Below are positions 13,901 to 29,348 of a DNA stretch of 64,000 nucleotides, piece by piece (the first letter of the stretch is position 1; each line of letters opens with the position of its first letter). A program made the translations under genes and the position numbers. The stretch covers positions 12,241,822 to 12,305,821 of the forward strand of contig JAJLRJ010000013.1 of the NCBI GenBank assembly GCA_024195265.1. The letters are read 5' to 3'. The notes beneath the pieces are model-generated. The model worked only from the letters and a program-made list of their open reading frames with translations, was not told the DNA's origin and did not search any database. The DNA is from Dendrophyllia cribrosa (Eukaryota; Cnidaria; Anthozoa; Scleractinia; Dendrophylliidae).

Positions 13901-16900
13901 GTTTGCAAACAAACAAAGCACAGGAGGAAAATGTGAGACTTTAGTTGCATTCAAACCGTTTGCTATATCGGTGAAGCTACTGAGAAAACAGACGCTCATC
14001 ACAACATAGGTAGATTCTGACTTGCATTATAACTTCCTTGTTCTTGAGAAGACTGTTTACACAGGTCAGGAAGTTCCAGGTGTCATAACAGCCAAAGAAG
14101 ACGCTTCCTGGGACATCGTATAGAGATTTGCTAGACGCTATCCTGGATTAGTTAAGTGACTGTATAAGCATAAATGAAAAATCGATTTCCTTCGCTATAA
14201 TTGTTGACATATCCAGTCTTTCATTGGAATGAAACCCATGATGTTTGCTTTAACGGTGCACCTACAGGTCTCTATCAAAAGTTGCAATTTGTAATGGCAT
14301 TCAAAACCATGGAACCTCCTCAACAATTCTGAAGTTGCTCTTCAAACGTTGTGGTTTGTAAACAAACAAAGCACAGGAGTAAAATGTGAGACTTTAGTTG
14401 AATTCAAACCGTTTGCTATATCGGTGAAGCTACTGAGAAAAGACTCCCTGATCAACACATAGGTAAACTGTGGCTTGCATTATAACTTCCTTGTTCTTGA
14501 GAAGACTGTTTATACAGGTCGGGAAGTCCCAGGTGTCGTGACAGCCAAAGAAGACGCTTCCTGTGACATCGTATGGAGATTTGCCTGAGGCTGTCCTGCA
14601 AGAGGTAAGTGACTGTATAAGCATAAAACAAAAATCGATTTCCTTCGCTATAATTGTGGACATATCGAGTCTTTAATAGGAATAAAACCCATGATCTTTC
14701 CTGTTAACGGCGACCCTACCAGGATCTACCAAAAGTTGTAAAGGGCAAACAGTATTCGCATTCAAAACCTTGGTCCCTACACAACAATTCTGAAGTTCCT
14801 CTTCTAACAGTGTAGTTTTCAAACAAACAAAGCAGAGGAGGAAAATGTGAGACTTTAGTTGCATTCAAACCGTTTGCTATATCGGTGAGGCTACTGAGAA
14901 AAGAGACTCTGATCAACACATAGGTAAACTGTGGCTTGCATTATAACTTCCTTGTTCTTGAAAAGACTGTTTATACAGGTCAGGAAGTACCAGGTGTCGT
15001 AACAGCCAATGAAGACGCTTCCTGTGACATCGTATGGAGATTTACTTGATGCTGTCCTGTGGACATATCGAGTTTTTAATAGGAATAAAACCCATGATCT
15101 TTCCTGTTAACGGCGACCCTACCGGGATCTACCAAAAGTTGTAAAAAGCAAACAGTATTCGCATTCAAAACCTTGGTCCCTACACAGCAATTCTGAAGTT
15201 CCTCTTCCAACAGTGTAGTTTTCAAACAAACAAAGCAGAGGAGGAAAATGTGAGACTTTAGTTGAATTCAAACCGTTTGCTATATCGGTGAAGCTACTGA
15301 GAAAAGAGACTCTGATCAACACATAGGTAAACTGTGGCTTGCATTATAACTTCAACAATTCTGAAGTTGCTCTTCAAACATTGTAGTTTGCAAACAAACA
15401 AAGCACAGGAGGAAAATGTGAGACTTCAGTTGAATTCAAACCGTTTGCTATATCGGTGAAGCTACTGAGAAAAGAGACTCTGATCAACACATAGGTAAAC
15501 TGTGGCTTGCATTATAACTTCCTTGTTCCTGAGAAGACTGTTCATACAGGTCAGGAAGTTCCAATGAAGACGCTTCCTGTGACATCGTATGGAGATTTGC
15601 CTGAGGCTGTCCTGCAAGAGGTAAGTGACTGTATAACCATAAAAGAAAAATCGATTTCCTTCGCTATAATTGTTGACATATCCAGTCTTTAATTGGTATG
15701 AAACCCATGATCTTAGCTTTAACGGTGCACCTACTGGTCTCTATCAAAAGTTGAAATTTGTAATTGTATTCAAAACCATGGAACTTTTTCAACAATTCTG
15801 AAGTTGCTCTTCAAACATTGTAGTTTGCAAACAAACAAAACACAGGATGAAAATGTGAGACTTTAGTTGCATTCAAACCGTTTGCTATATCGGTGAAGCT
15901 ACTGAGAAAAGAGACTGATCAACACATAGGTAAACTGTGGCTTCCATTATAACTTCAACAATTCTGAAGTTGCTCTTCAAACATTGCAGTTTGCAAACAA
16001 ACAAAGCACAGGAGGAAAATGTGAGACTTTAGTTGAATTCAAACCGTTTGCTATATCGGTGAAGCTACTGAGAAAAGAGACTCTGATCAACACATAGGTA
16101 AACTGTGGCTTGCATTATAACTTCCTTGTTCTTGAGAAGACTGTTTATACAGGTCAGGAAGTTCCACGTGTCGTAACAGCCAATGAAGACGCTTCCTGTG
16201 ACATCGTATGGAGATTTGCCCAAGGCTGTCCTGCAAGAGATAAGTGACTGTATAAGCATAAAAGAAAAATCGATTTCCTTCGCTATAATTGGGACATATC
16301 CAGTCTTTAATGGGAATGAAACCCATGATCTTTGCTTTAACGGTGCACCTACTGGTCTCTATCAAAAGTTGCAATTTGTAATGGCATTCAAAACCATGGA
16401 ACCTCCTCAACAATTCTGAAGTTGCTCTTCAAACATTGTAGTTTGCAAACAAACAAAACACAGGAGGAAAATGTGAGACTTTAGTTGAAATCAAACCGTT
16501 TGCTATATCGGTGAAGCTACTGAGAAAAGACTCCCTGATCAACACATAGGTAAACTGTGCCTTGCATTATAACTTCCTTGTTCTTGAGAAGACTGTTTAT
16601 ACAGGTCAGGAAGTCCCAGGTGTCGTGACAGCCAAAGAAGACGCTTCCTGTGACATCGTATGGAGATTTGCCTGAGGCTGTCCTGCACGAGGTAAGTGAC
16701 TGTATAGCATAAAAGAAAAATCGATTTCCTTCCCTATAATTGTGGACATATCGAGTCTTTAATTGGAATAAAACTCATGATCTTTCCTGTTAACGGCGAC
16801 CCTACCGGGATCTACCAAAAGTTGTAAAGGGCAAACAGTATTCGCATTCAAAACCTTGGTCGGTACACAACAATTCTGAAGTTCCTCTTCCAACAGTGTA

Positions 16901-19900
16901 GTTTTCAAACAAAGCAGAGGAGGAAAATGTGAAACTTTAGTTGCATTCAAACCGTTTGCTATATCGGTGAGGCTACTGAGAAAAGAGACTCTGATCAACA
17001 CATAGGTAAACTGTGGCTTGCATTATAACTTCCTTGTTCTTGAGAAGACTGTTCATACAGGTCAGGAAGTTTCAGGTATCATAACAGCCAATGAAGACGC
17101 TTCCTGTGACTTTGTATGGAGATTTGCTAGAGGCTGTCCTGGATTAGGTAAGTGACTGTATAAGCATAAACGAAAAATCGATTTCCTTCGCTATAATTGT
17201 TGACATATCCAGTCTTTAATTGGAATGAAACCCATGATCTTTGCTTTAACGGTGCACCTACTGGTCTCTATCAAAAGTTGAAATTTGTAATGGTATTGAA
17301 AACCATGGAACCTTTTCAACAATTCTGAAGTTGCTCTTCAAACATTGTAGTTTGCAAACAAACAAAGCACAGGAGGAAAATGTGAGACTTTAGTTGCATT
17401 CAAACCGTTTGCTATATCGGTGAAGCTACTGAGAAAAGAGACTCTGATCAACACATAGGTAAACTGTGGTTTGCATTATAACTTCCTTGTTCTTGAGAAG
17501 ACTGTTTATACAGGTCAGGAAGTTCCAGGTGTCATAACAGCCAAACAAGAGTCTTCCTGTGACATCGTATAGAGATTTTGTAGAGGCTGTCCTGGATTAG
17601 GTAAGTGACTGTATAAGCATAAACGAAAAATCGATTTCCTTCGCTATAATTGTTGACATATCCAGTCTTTAATTGGAATGAAACCCATGATCTTTGCTTT
17701 AACGGTGCACCTACTGGTCTCTATCAAAAGTTGTAATTTGTAATGGTATTCAAAACCATGGAACCTTTTCAACAATTCTGAAGTTGCTCTTCAAACATTG
17801 TAGTTTGCAAACAAACAAAACACAGGAGGAAAATGTGAGACTTTAGTTGCATTCAAACCGTTTGCTATATCGGTGAAGCTACTGAGAAAAGAGACTCTTA
17901 TCAACACATAGGTAAACTGTGGCTTGCATTATAACTTCAACAATTCTGAAGTTGCTCTTCAAACATTGTAGTTTGCAAACAAACAAAGCACAGGAGGAAA
18001 ATGTGAGACTTTAGTTGAAATCAAACCGTTTGCTATATCGGTAAAGCTACTGAGAAAAGAGACTCTGATCAACACATAGGTAAACTGTGGCTTGCATTAT
18101 AACTTCCTTGTTCTTGAGAAGACTGTTTATACAAGTCAGGAAGTTCCAGGTGTCGTAACAGCCAATGAAGACGCTTCCTGTGACATCGTATAGAGATTTG
18201 CCTGAGGCTGTCCTGCAAGAGGTAGGTGACTGTTTAACCATAAAAGAAAAATCGATTTCCTTCGCTATAATTGTGGACATATCCAGTCTTTAATTGGAAT
18301 GAAACCCATGATCTTTGCTTTAACGGTTCACCTACTGGTCTCTATCAAAAGTTGAAATTTGTAATGGTATTGAAAACCATGGAACCTTTTCAACAATTCT
18401 GCAGTTGCTCTTTAAACGTTGTAGTTTGCAAACAATCAAAGCACAGGAGGAAAATGTGAGACTTTAGTTGCATTCAAACCGTTTGCTATATCAGTGAAGC
18501 TACTGAGAAAAGAGACTCTGATCAACACATAGGTAAACTGTGGCTTGCATTATAACTTCCTTGTTCTTGAGAAGACTGTTTATACAGGTCAGGAAGTTCC
18601 AGGTGTCGTAAAAGCCAATGAACACGCTTCCTGTGACATCGTATGGAGATTTGCCTGAGGCCGTCCTGCAAGAGGTAGGTGACTGTTTAACCATAAAAGA
18701 AAAATCGATTTCCTTCGCTATAATTGTGGACATATCCAGTCTTTAATTGGAATGAAACCCATGATCTTTGCTCTAACGGTTCACCTACTAGTCTCTATCA
18801 AAAGTTGTAATTTGTAATGGTATTCAAAACCATGGAACCTTTTCAACAATTCTGAAGTTGCTCTTCAAACATTGTAGTTTGCACACAAACAAAACACAGG
18901 AGGAAAATGTGAGATTTTAGTTGCATTCAAACCGTTTGCTATATCGGTGAAGCTACTGAGAAAAGAGACTCTGATCAACACATAGGTAAACTGTGGCTTG
19001 CATTATAACTTCAACAATTCTGAAGTTGCTCTTCAAACATTGTAGTTTGCAAACAAAAAAGGAACAGGAGGAAAATGTGAGACTTTAGTTGAATTCAAAC
19101 CGTTTGCTATATCGGTGAAGCTACTGACAAAAGAGACTCTGATCCACACATAGGTAAACTGTGGCTTGCATTATAACTTCCTTGTTCTTGAGAAGACTGT
19201 TTATACAGGTCAGGAAGCCCCAGGTGTCGTGACAGCCAAAGAAGACGCTTCCTGTGACATCGTATGGAGATTTGCCTGAGGCTGTCCTGCAAGAGGTTAG
19301 GTGACTGTTAAACCATAAAAGAAAAATCGATTTCCTTCGCTATAATTGTGGACATATCCAGTCTTTAATTGGAATGAAACCCATGATCTTAGCTTTGACG
19401 GTTCACCTACTGGTCTCTATCAAAAGTTGTAATTTGTAATGGTATTGAAAACCATGGAACCTTTTCAACAATTCTGAAGTTGCTCTTCAAACATTGTAGT
19501 TTGCAAACAAACAAAGCACAGGAGGAAAATGAGAGACTTTAGTTGAATTCAAACCGTTTGCTATATCGGTGAAGCTACTGAGAAAAGAGACTCTGATCAA
19601 CACATAGGTAAACTGTGGCTTGCATTATAACTTCCTTGTTCTTGAGAAGACTGTTTATACAGGTCAGGAAGTCCCAGGTGTCGTGACAGCCAAAGAAGAC
19701 GCTTCCTGTGACATCGTATAGAGATTTGCCTGAGGCTGTCCTGCAAGAGGTAAGTGACCGTATAACCATAAAAGAAGAATCGATTTCCTTCGCTATAATT
19801 GTGGACATATCCAGTCTTTAATTGGAATGAAACCCATGATCTTTGCTTTAACGGTGCACCTACTTGTCTCTATCAAAAGTTGAAATTTGTAATGGTATTC

Positions 19901-20195
19901 CAAACCATGGAACCTTTTCAACAATTCTGAAGTTGCTTTTCAAACATTGTAGTTTGCAAACAAACAAAGCACAGGAGGAAAATGTGAGACTTTAGTTGCA
20001 TTCAAACCGTTTGCTATATCGGTGAAGCTACTGAGAAAAGAGACTCTGATCAACACATAGGTAAACTGTGGTTTGCATTATAACTTCAACAATTCTGAAG
20101 TTGCTCTTCAAACATTGTAGTTTGCAAACAAACAAAGCACAGGAGGAAAATGTGAGACTTTAGTTGAATTCAAACTGTTTGCTATATCGGTGAAG

Positions 20196-20992
20196 CTACT
20201 GAGAAAAGAGTCCCTGATCAACACATAGGTAAACTTTGGCTTGCATTATAACTTCCTTGTTCTTGAGAAGACTGTTTATACAGGTCAGGAAGTCCCAGGT
20301 GTTGTGACAGCCAAAAAAGATGCTTCCTGTGACATCGTATGGAGATTTGCCTGAAGCTGTCCTGCAAGAGGTAAGTGACTGTATAAGCATAAAAGAAAAA
20401 TCGATTTCCTTCGCTATAATTGTGGACATATCGAGTCTTTAATAGGAATAAAACCCATGATCTTTCCTTTTAACGGCGACCCTACCGGGATCTACCAAAA
20501 GTTGTAAAGGGCAAACAGTATTCGCATTCAAAACCTTGGTCCCTACACAACAATTCTCAAGTTCCTCTTCCAACAGTATAGTTTTCAAACAAACAAAGCA
20601 GAGGAGGAAAATGTGAGACTTTAGTTGCATTCAAACCGTTTGCTATATCGGTGAGGCTACTGAGAAAAAAGACTGTGATCAACACATAGGCAAACTGTGG
20701 CTTGCATTATAACTTCCTTGTTCTTGAGAAGACTGTTTATACAGGTCAGGAAGTTCCAGGTGTCGTAACAGCCAATGAAGACGCTTCCTGTGACATCGTA
20801 TGGAGATTTGCCTGAGGCTGTCCTGTGGACATATCGAGTCTTTAATACGAATAAAAACCCATGATCTTTCCTGTCAACGGCGACCCTACCGGGATCTACC
20901 AAAAGTTGTAATGGGCAAACAGTATTCGCATTCAAAACCTTGGTCCCTACACAACAATTCTGAAGTTCCTCTTCCAACAGTGTAGTTTTCAA
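20196..20992 (+). repeat. Higher-order block, copy 1
   Basis: A set of diagnostic variants (for example CCAGGTGTTGTGACAGCC followed by AAAAAAGATGC) is shared with 25701-26497, exactly 5505 bp downstream, and largely with 38605-39401, a further 12904 bp on. These look like segmental duplications inside the array rather than independent units. Confidence 0.8.
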
Positions 20993-23159
20993 ACAAACAA
21001 AGCACAGGAGGAAAATGTGAGACTTTAGTTGAATTCAAACCGTTTGCAATATCGGTGAAGCTACTGAGAAAAGAGACTCTGATCAACACATAGGTAAACT
21101 GTGGCTTGCATTATAACTTCCTTGTTCTTGAGAAGACTGTTCATACAGGTCAGGAAGTTCCAGGTATCATAACAGCCAATGAAGACGCTTCCTGTGACAT
21201 CGTATGGAGATTTGCCTGAGGCTGTCCTGCAAGAGGTAAGTGACTATATAACCATAAAAGAAATATCGATTTCCTTCGCTATAATTGTTGACATATCCAG
21301 TCTTTAATTGGAATGAAACCCATGATCTTTGCTTTAACGGTGCACCTACTGGTCTCTATCAAAAGTTGAAATTTGTAATGGTATTCAAAACCATGGAACC
21401 TTTTCAACAATTCTGAAGTTGCTCTTCAAACATTGTAGTTTGCAAACAAACAAAGCACAGGAGGAAAATGTGAGACTTTAGTTGAATTCAAACTGTTTGG
21501 TATATCGGTGAAGCTACTGAGAAAAGAGTCCCTGATCAACACATAGGTAAACTTTGGCTTGCATTATAACTTCCTTGTTCTTGAGAAGACTGTTTATACA
21601 GGTCAGGAAGTCCCAGGTGTTGTGACAGCCAAAAAAGATGCTTCCTGTGACATCGTATGGAGATTTGCCTGAAGCTGTCCTGCAAGAGGTAAGTGACTGT
21701 ATAAGCATAAAAGAAAAATCGATTTCCTTCGCTATAATTGTGGACATATCGAGTCTTTAATAGGAATAAAACCCATGATCTTTCCTTTTAACGGCGACCC
21801 TACCGGGATCTACCAAAAGTTGTAAAGGGCAAACAGTATTCGCATTCAAAACCTTGGTCCCTACCCAACAATTCTCAAGTTCCTCTTCCAACAGTGTAGT
21901 TTTCAAACAAACAAAGCAGAGGAGGAAAATGTGAGACTTTAGTTGCATTCAAACCGTTTGCTATATCGGTGAAGCTACTGAGAGAAGAGACTCTGATCAA
22001 CACATAGGTAAACTGTGGTTCGTATTATAACTTTCTTGTTCTTGAGAAGACTGTTTATACAGGTCAGGAAGTTCCAGGTGTCATAACAGCCAAACAAGAG
22101 TCTTCCTGTGACATCGTATAGAGATTTGCTAGAGGCTGTCCTGCATTAGGTAAGTGACCGTATAAGCATAAACGAAAAATCGATTTCCTTCGCTATAATT
22201 GTTGACATATCCAGTCTTTTATTGGAATGAAACCCATGATCTTTGCTTTAACGGTGCACCTACTGGTCTCTATCAAAAGTTGAAATTTGTAATGGTATTG
22301 AAAACCATGGAACCTTTTCAACAATTCTGAAGTTGCTCTTCAAACATTGTAGTTTGCAAACAAACAAAGCACAGGAGGAAAATGTGAGACTTTAGTTGCA
22401 TTCAAACCGTTTGCTATATCGGTGAAGCTACTGAGAAAAGAGACTCTGATCAACACATAGGTAAACTGTGGCTTGCATTATAACTTCAACAATTCTGAAG
22501 TTGCTCTTCAAACATTGTAGTTTGCAAACAAACAAAGCACAGGAGGAAAATGTGAGACTTTACTTGAATTCAAACCGTTTGCTATATCGGTGAAGCTACT
22601 GAGGGAAGAGACTCTGATCAACACATAGGTAAACTGTGGTTTTTATTATAACTTCATTGTTCTTGAGAAGACTGTTTATACAGGTCAGGAAGTTCCAGGT
22701 GTCATAACAGCCAAACAAGAGTCTTCCTGTGACATCGTATAGAGATTTGCTAGAGGCTGTCCTGGATTAGGTAAGTGACTGTATAAGCATAAACGAAAAA
22801 TCGATTTCCTTCGCTATAATTGTTGACATATAAAGTCTTTAATTGGAATGAAACCCATGATCTGTGCTTTAACGGTTCACCTACTCGTCTCTATCAAAAG
22901 TTGTAATTTGTAATGGTATTCAAAACCATGGAACCTTTTCAACAATTGTGAAGTTGCTCTTCAAACATTGTAGTTTGCAAACAAACAAAGCACAGGAGGA
23001 AAATGTGAGACTTTAGTTGCATTCAAACCGTTTGCTATATCGGTGAAGCTACTGAGAAAAGAGACTCTGATCAACACATAGGTAAACTGTGGCTTGCATT
23101 ATAACTTCAACAATTTTGAAGTTGCTCTTCAAACATTGTAGTTTGCAAACAAACAAAGC

Positions 23160-24401
23160 ACAGGAGGAAAATGTGAGACTTTACTTGAATTCAAACCGTT
23201 TGCTATATCGGTGAAGCTACTGAGGGAAGAGATTCTGATCAACACATAGGTAAACTGTGGTTTGTATTATAACTTCCTTGTTCTTGAGAAGACTGTTTAT
23301 ACAGGTCAGGAAGTTCCAGGTGTCATAACAGCCAAACAAGAGTCTTCCTGTGACATCGTATAGAGATTTGCAAGAGGCTGTCCTGGATTAGGTAAGTGAC
23401 TGTATAAGCATAAACGAAAAATCGATTTCCTTCGCTATAATTGTTGACATATAAAGTCTTTAATTGGAATGAAACCCATGATCTGTGCTTTAACGGTTCA
23501 CCTACTCGTCTCTATCAAAAGTTGTAATTTGTAATGGTATTCAAAACCATGGAACCTTTTCAACAATTGTGAAGTTGCTCTTCAAACATTGTAGTTTGCA
23601 AACAAACAAAACACAGGAGGAAAATGTGAGACTTTAGTTGCATTCAAACCTTTTGCTATATCGGTGAAGCTACTGAGAAAAGAGACTCTGATCAACACAT
23701 AGGTAAACTGTGGCTTGCATTATAACTTCAACAATTCTGAAGTTGCTCTTCAAACATTGTAGTTTGCAAACAAACAAAGCACAGGAGGAAAATGTGAGAC
23801 TTTACTTGAATTCAAACCGTTTGCTATATCGGTGAAGCTACTGAGAAAAGAGACTCTGATCAACACATAGGTAAACTGTGGCTTGCATTATAACTTCCTT
23901 GTTCTTGAGAAGACTGTTTATACAGGTCAGGAAGTTCCAGGTGTCGTAACAGCCAATGAGGACGCTTCCTGTGACATCGTATGGAGATTTGCCTCAGGCT
24001 GTCCTGCAAGAGGTAGGTGACTGTTTAACCATAAAAGAAAAATCGATTTCCTTCGCTATAATTGTTGACATATCCAGTCTTTAATTGGAATGAAACCCAT
24101 GATCTTTGCTTTAACGGTGCACCTACTTGTCTCTATCAAAAGTTGAAATTTGTAATGGTATTCCAAACCATGGAACCTTTTCAACAATTCTGAAGTTGCT
24201 TTTCAAACATTGTAGTTTGCAAACAAACAAAGCACAGGAGGAAAATGTGAGACTTTAGTTGCATTCAAACCGTTTGCTATATCGGTGAAGCTACTGAGAA
24301 AAGAGACTCTGATCAACACATAGGTAAACTGTGGTTTGCATTATAACTTCAACAATTCTGAAGTTCCTCTTCAAACATTGTAGTTTGCAAACAAACAAAG
24401 C
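23160..24401 (+). repeat. 1242-bp higher-order repeat, copy 1
   Basis: Nearly identical by eye to the next 1242 bases (24402-25643). The shared rare variants include GAGGGAAGAGATTCTG, an ACTTGAATTC form and GCCAATGAGGACGC. The length equals two 621-bp units. High identity implies a recent duplication. Confidence 0.75.
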
Positions 24402-25643
24402 ACAGGAGGAAAATGTGAGACTTTACTTGAATTCAAACCGTTTGCTATATCGGTGAAGCTACTGAGGGAAGAGATTCTGATCAACACATAGGTAAACTGT
24501 GGTTTGTATTATAACTTCCTTGTTCTTGAGAAGACTGTTTATACAGGTCAGGAAGTTCCAGGTGTCATAACAGCCAAACAAGAGTCTTCCTGTGACATCG
24601 TATAGAGATTTGCAAGAGGCTGTCCTGGATTAGGTAAGTGACTGTATAAGCATAAACGAAAAATCGATTTCCTTCGCTATAATTGTTGACATATAAAGTC
24701 TTTAATTGGAATGAAACCCATGATCTGTGCTTTAACGGTTCACCTACTCGTCTCTATCAAAAGTTGTAATTTGTAATGGTATTCAAAACCATGGAACCTT
24801 TTCAACAATTGTGAAGTTGCTCTTCAAACATTGTAGTTTGCAAACAAACAAAACACAGGAGGAAAATGTGAGACTTTAGTTGCATTCAAACCTTTTGCTA
24901 TATCGGTGAAGCTACTGAGAAAAGAGACTCTGATCAACACATAGGTAAACTGTGGCTTGCATTATAACTTCAACAATTCTGAAGTTGCTCTTCAAACATT
25001 GTAGTTTGCAAACAAACAAAGCACAGGAGGAAAATGTGAGACTTTACTTGAATTCAAACCGTTTGCTATATCGGTGAAGCTACTGAGAAAAGAGACTCTG
25101 ATCAACACATAGGTAAACTGTGGCTTGCATTATAACTTCCTTGTTCTTGAGAAGACTGTTTATACAGGTCAGGAAGTTCCAGGTGTCGTAACAGCCAATG
25201 AGGACGCTTCCTGTGACATCGTATGGAGATTTGCCTCAGGCTGTCCTGCAAGAGGTAGGTGACTGTTTAACCATAAAAGAAAAATCGATTTCCTTCGCTA
25301 TAATTGTTGACATATCCAGTCTTTAATTGGAATGAAACCCATGATCTTTGCTTTAACGGTGCACCTACTTGTCTCTATCAAAAGTTGAAATTTGTAATGG
25401 TATTCCAAACCATGGAACCTTTTCAACAATTCTGAAGTTGCTTTTCAAACATTGTAGTTTGCAAACAAACAAAGCACAGGAGGAAAATGTGAGACTTTAG
25501 TTGCATTCAAACCGTTTGCTATATCGGTGAAGCTACTGAGAAAAGAGACTCTGATCAACACATAGGTAAACTGTGGTTTGCATTATAACTTCAACAATTC
25601 TGAAGTTCCTCTTCAAACATTGTAGTTTGCAAACAAACAAAGC
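24402..25643 (+). repeat. 1242-bp higher-order repeat, copy 2
   Basis: Direct tandem copy of 23160-24401. After about 25643 the sequence switches to the variant set of the 5505-bp duplication, which marks an array breakpoint. Confidence 0.75.
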
Positions 25644-25700
25644 ACAGGAGGAAAATGTGAGACTTTAGTTGAATTCAAACTGTTTGCTATATCGGTGAAG

Positions 25701-26497
25701 CTACTGAGAAAAGAGTCCCTGATCAACACATAGGTAAACTTTGGCTTGCATTATAACTTCCTTGTTCTTGAGAAGACTGTTTATACAGGTCAGGAAGTCC
25801 CAGGTGTTGTGACAGCCAAAAAAGATGCTTCCTGTGACATCGTATGGAGATTTGCCTGAAGCTGTCCTGCAAGAGGTAAGTGACTGTATAAGCATAAAAG
25901 AAAAATCGATTTCCTTCGCTATAATTGTGGACATATCGAGTCTTTAATAGGAATAAAACCCATGATCTTTCCTTTTAACGGCGACCCTACCGGGATCTAC
26001 CAAAAGTTGTAAAAGGCAAACAGTATTCGCATTCAAAACCTTGGTCCCTACACAACAATTCTCAAGTTCCTCTTCCAACAGTGTAGTTTTCAAACAAACA
26101 AAGCAGAGGAGGAAAATGTGAGACTTTAGTTGCATTCAAACCGTTTGCTATATCGGTGAGGCTACTGAGAAAAAAGACTGTGATCAACACATAGGCAAAC
26201 TGTGGCTTGCATTATAACTTCCTTGTTCTTGAGAAGACTGTTTATACAGGTCAGGAAGTTCCAGGTGTCGTACCAGCCAATGAAGACGCTTCCTGTGACA
26301 TCGTATGGAGATTTGCCTGAGGCTGTCCTGTGGACATATCGAGTCTTTAATACGAATAAAAACCCATGATCTTTCCTGTCAACGGCGACCCTACCGGGAT
26401 CTACCAAAAGTTGTAATGGGCAAACAGTATTCGCATTCAAAACCTTGGTCCCTACACAACAATTCTGAAGTTCCTCTTCCAACAGTGTAGTTTTCAA
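25701..26497 (+). repeat. Higher-order block, copy 2
   Basis: Matches 20196-20992 at a spacing of 5505 bp and 38605-39401 at 12904 bp, with only scattered differences. Confidence 0.8.
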
Positions 26498-29348
26498 ACA
26501 AACAAAGCACAGGAGGAAAATGTGAGACTTTAGTTGAATTCAAACCATTTGCAATATCGGTGAAGCTACTGAGAAAAGAGACTCTGATCAACACATAGGT
26601 AAACTGTGGCTTGCATTATAACTTCCTTGTTCTTGAGAAGACTGTTTATACAGGTCAGGAAGTTCCAGGTATCATAACAGGCAATGAAGACGCTTCCTGT
26701 GACATCGTATGGAGATTTGCCTGAGGCTGTCCTGCAAGAGGTAAGTGACTATATAACCATAAAAGAAATATCGATTTCCTTCGCTATAATTGTTGACATA
26801 TCCAGTCTTTAATTGGAATGAAACCCATGATCTTTGCTTTAACGGTGCACCTACTGGTCTCTATCAAAAGTTGAAATTTGTAATGGTATTCAAAACCATG
26901 GAACCTTTTCAACAATTCTGAAGTTGCTCTTCAAACATTGTATTTTGCAAACAAACAAACCACAGGAGGAAAATGTGAGACTTTAGTTGCATTCAAACCG
27001 TTTGCTATATCGGTGAAGCTACTGAGAGAAGAGACTCTGATCAACACATAGGTAAACTGTGGTTTGTATTATAACTTTCTTGTTCTTGAGAAGACTGTTT
27101 ATACAGGTCAGGAAGTTCCAGGTGTCATAACAGCCAAACAAGAGTCTTCCTGTGACATCGTATAGAGATTTGCTAGAGGCTGTCCTGGATTAGGTAAGTG
27201 ACCGTATAAGCATAAACGAAAAATCGATTTCCTTCGCTATAATTGTTGACATATCCAGTCTTTTATTGGAATGAAACCCATGATCTTTGCTTTAACGGTG
27301 CACCTACTGGTCTCTATCAAAAGTTGAAATTTGTAATGGTATTGAAAACCATGGAACCTTTTCAACAATTCTGAAGTTGCTCTTCAAACATTGTAGTTTG
27401 CAAACAAACAAAGCACAGGAGGAAAATGTGAGACTTTAGTTGCATTCAAACCGTTTGCTATATCGGTGAAGCTACTGAGAAAAGAGACTCTGATCAACAC
27501 ATAGGTAAACTGTGGCTTGCATTATAACTTCAACAATTCTGAAGTTGCTCTTCAAACATTGTAGTTTGCAAACAAACAAAGCACAGGAGGAAAATGTGAG
27601 ACTTTACTTTAATTCAAACCGTTTGCTATATCGGTGAAGCTACTGAGAAAAGAGACTCTGATCAACACATAGGTAAACTGTGGCTTGCATTATAACTTCC
27701 TTGTTCTTGAGAAGAGTGTTTATACAGGTCAGGAAGTTCCAGGTGTCATAACAGCCAAACAAGAGTCTTCCTGTGACATCGTATAGAGATTTGCTAGAGG
27801 CTGTCCTGGATTAGGTAAGTGACTGTATAAGCATAAACGAAAAATCGATTTCCTTCGCTATAATTGTTGACATATAAATTCTTTAATTGGAATGAAACCC
27901 ATGATCTGTGCTTTAACGGTTCGCCTACTCGTCTCCTACAAAAGTTGTAATTTGTAATGGTATTCAAAACCATGGAACCTTTTCAACAAATCTGAAGTTG
28001 CTCTTCAAACATTGTAGTTTGCAAACAAACAAAACACAGGAGGAAAATGTGAGACTTTAGTTGTATTCAAACCATTTGCTATATCGGTGAAGCTACTGAG
28101 AAAAGAGACTCTGATCAACACATAGGTAAACTGTGGCTTGCATTATAACTTCAACAATTCTGAAGTTGCTCTTCAAACATTGTAGTTTGCAAACAAACAA
28201 AGCACAGGAGGAAAATGTGAGACTTTACTTGAATTCAAACCGTTTGCTATATCGGTGAAGCTACTGAGGGAAGAGACTCTGATCAACACATAGGTAAACT
28301 GTGGTTTGTATTATAACTTCCTTGTTCTTGAGAAGACTGTTTATACAGGTCAGGAAGTTCCAGGTGTCATAACAGCCAAACAAGAGTCTTCCTGTGACAT
28401 CGTATAGAGATTTGCTAGAGGCTGTCCTGGATTAGGTAAGTGACTGTATAAGCATAAACGAAAAATCGATTTCCTTCGCTATAATTGTTGACATATAAAG
28501 TCTTTAATTGGAATGAAACCCATGATCTGTGCTTTAACGGTTCACCTACTCGTCTCTATCAAAAGTTGTAATTTGTAATGGTATTCAAAACCATGGAACC
28601 TTTTCAACAATTGTGAAGTTGCTCTTCAAACATTGTAGTTTGCAAACAAACAAAGCACAGGAGGAAAATGTGAGACTTTACTTGAATTCAAACCGTTTGC
28701 TATATCGGTGAAGCTACTGAGAAAAGAGACTCTGATCAACACATAGGTAAACTGTGGCTTGCATTATAACTTCCTTGTTCTTGAGAAGACTGTTTATACA
28801 GGTCAGGAAGTTCCAGGTGTCGTAACAGCCAATGAAGACGCTTCCTGTGACATCGTATTGAGATTTGCCTGAGGCTGTCCTGCAAGAGGTAGGTGACTAT
28901 TTAACCATAAAAGAAAAATCGATTTCCTTCGCTATAATTGTGGACATATCCAGTCTTTAATTGGAATGAAACCCATGATCTTTGCTTTAACTGTTCACCT
29001 ACTGGTCTCTATCAAACGTTGTAATTTGTAATGGTATTCAAAGCCATGGAACCTTTTCAACAATTCTGAAGTTGCTCTTCAAACATTGTAGTTTGCAAAC
29101 AAACAAAACACTGGAGGAAAATGTGAGACTTTAGTTGCATTCAAACCGTTTGTTATATCGGTGAAGCTACTGAGAAAACAGACTCTGATCAACACATAGG
29201 TAAACTGTGGCTTGCATTATAACTTCAACAATTCTGAAGTTGCTCTTCAAACATTAAAGTTTGCAAACAAACAAAGCACAGGAATAAAATGTGAGACTTT
29301 AGTTGAATTCAAACCGTTTGCTGTATCGGTGAAGCTACTGAGAAAAGA

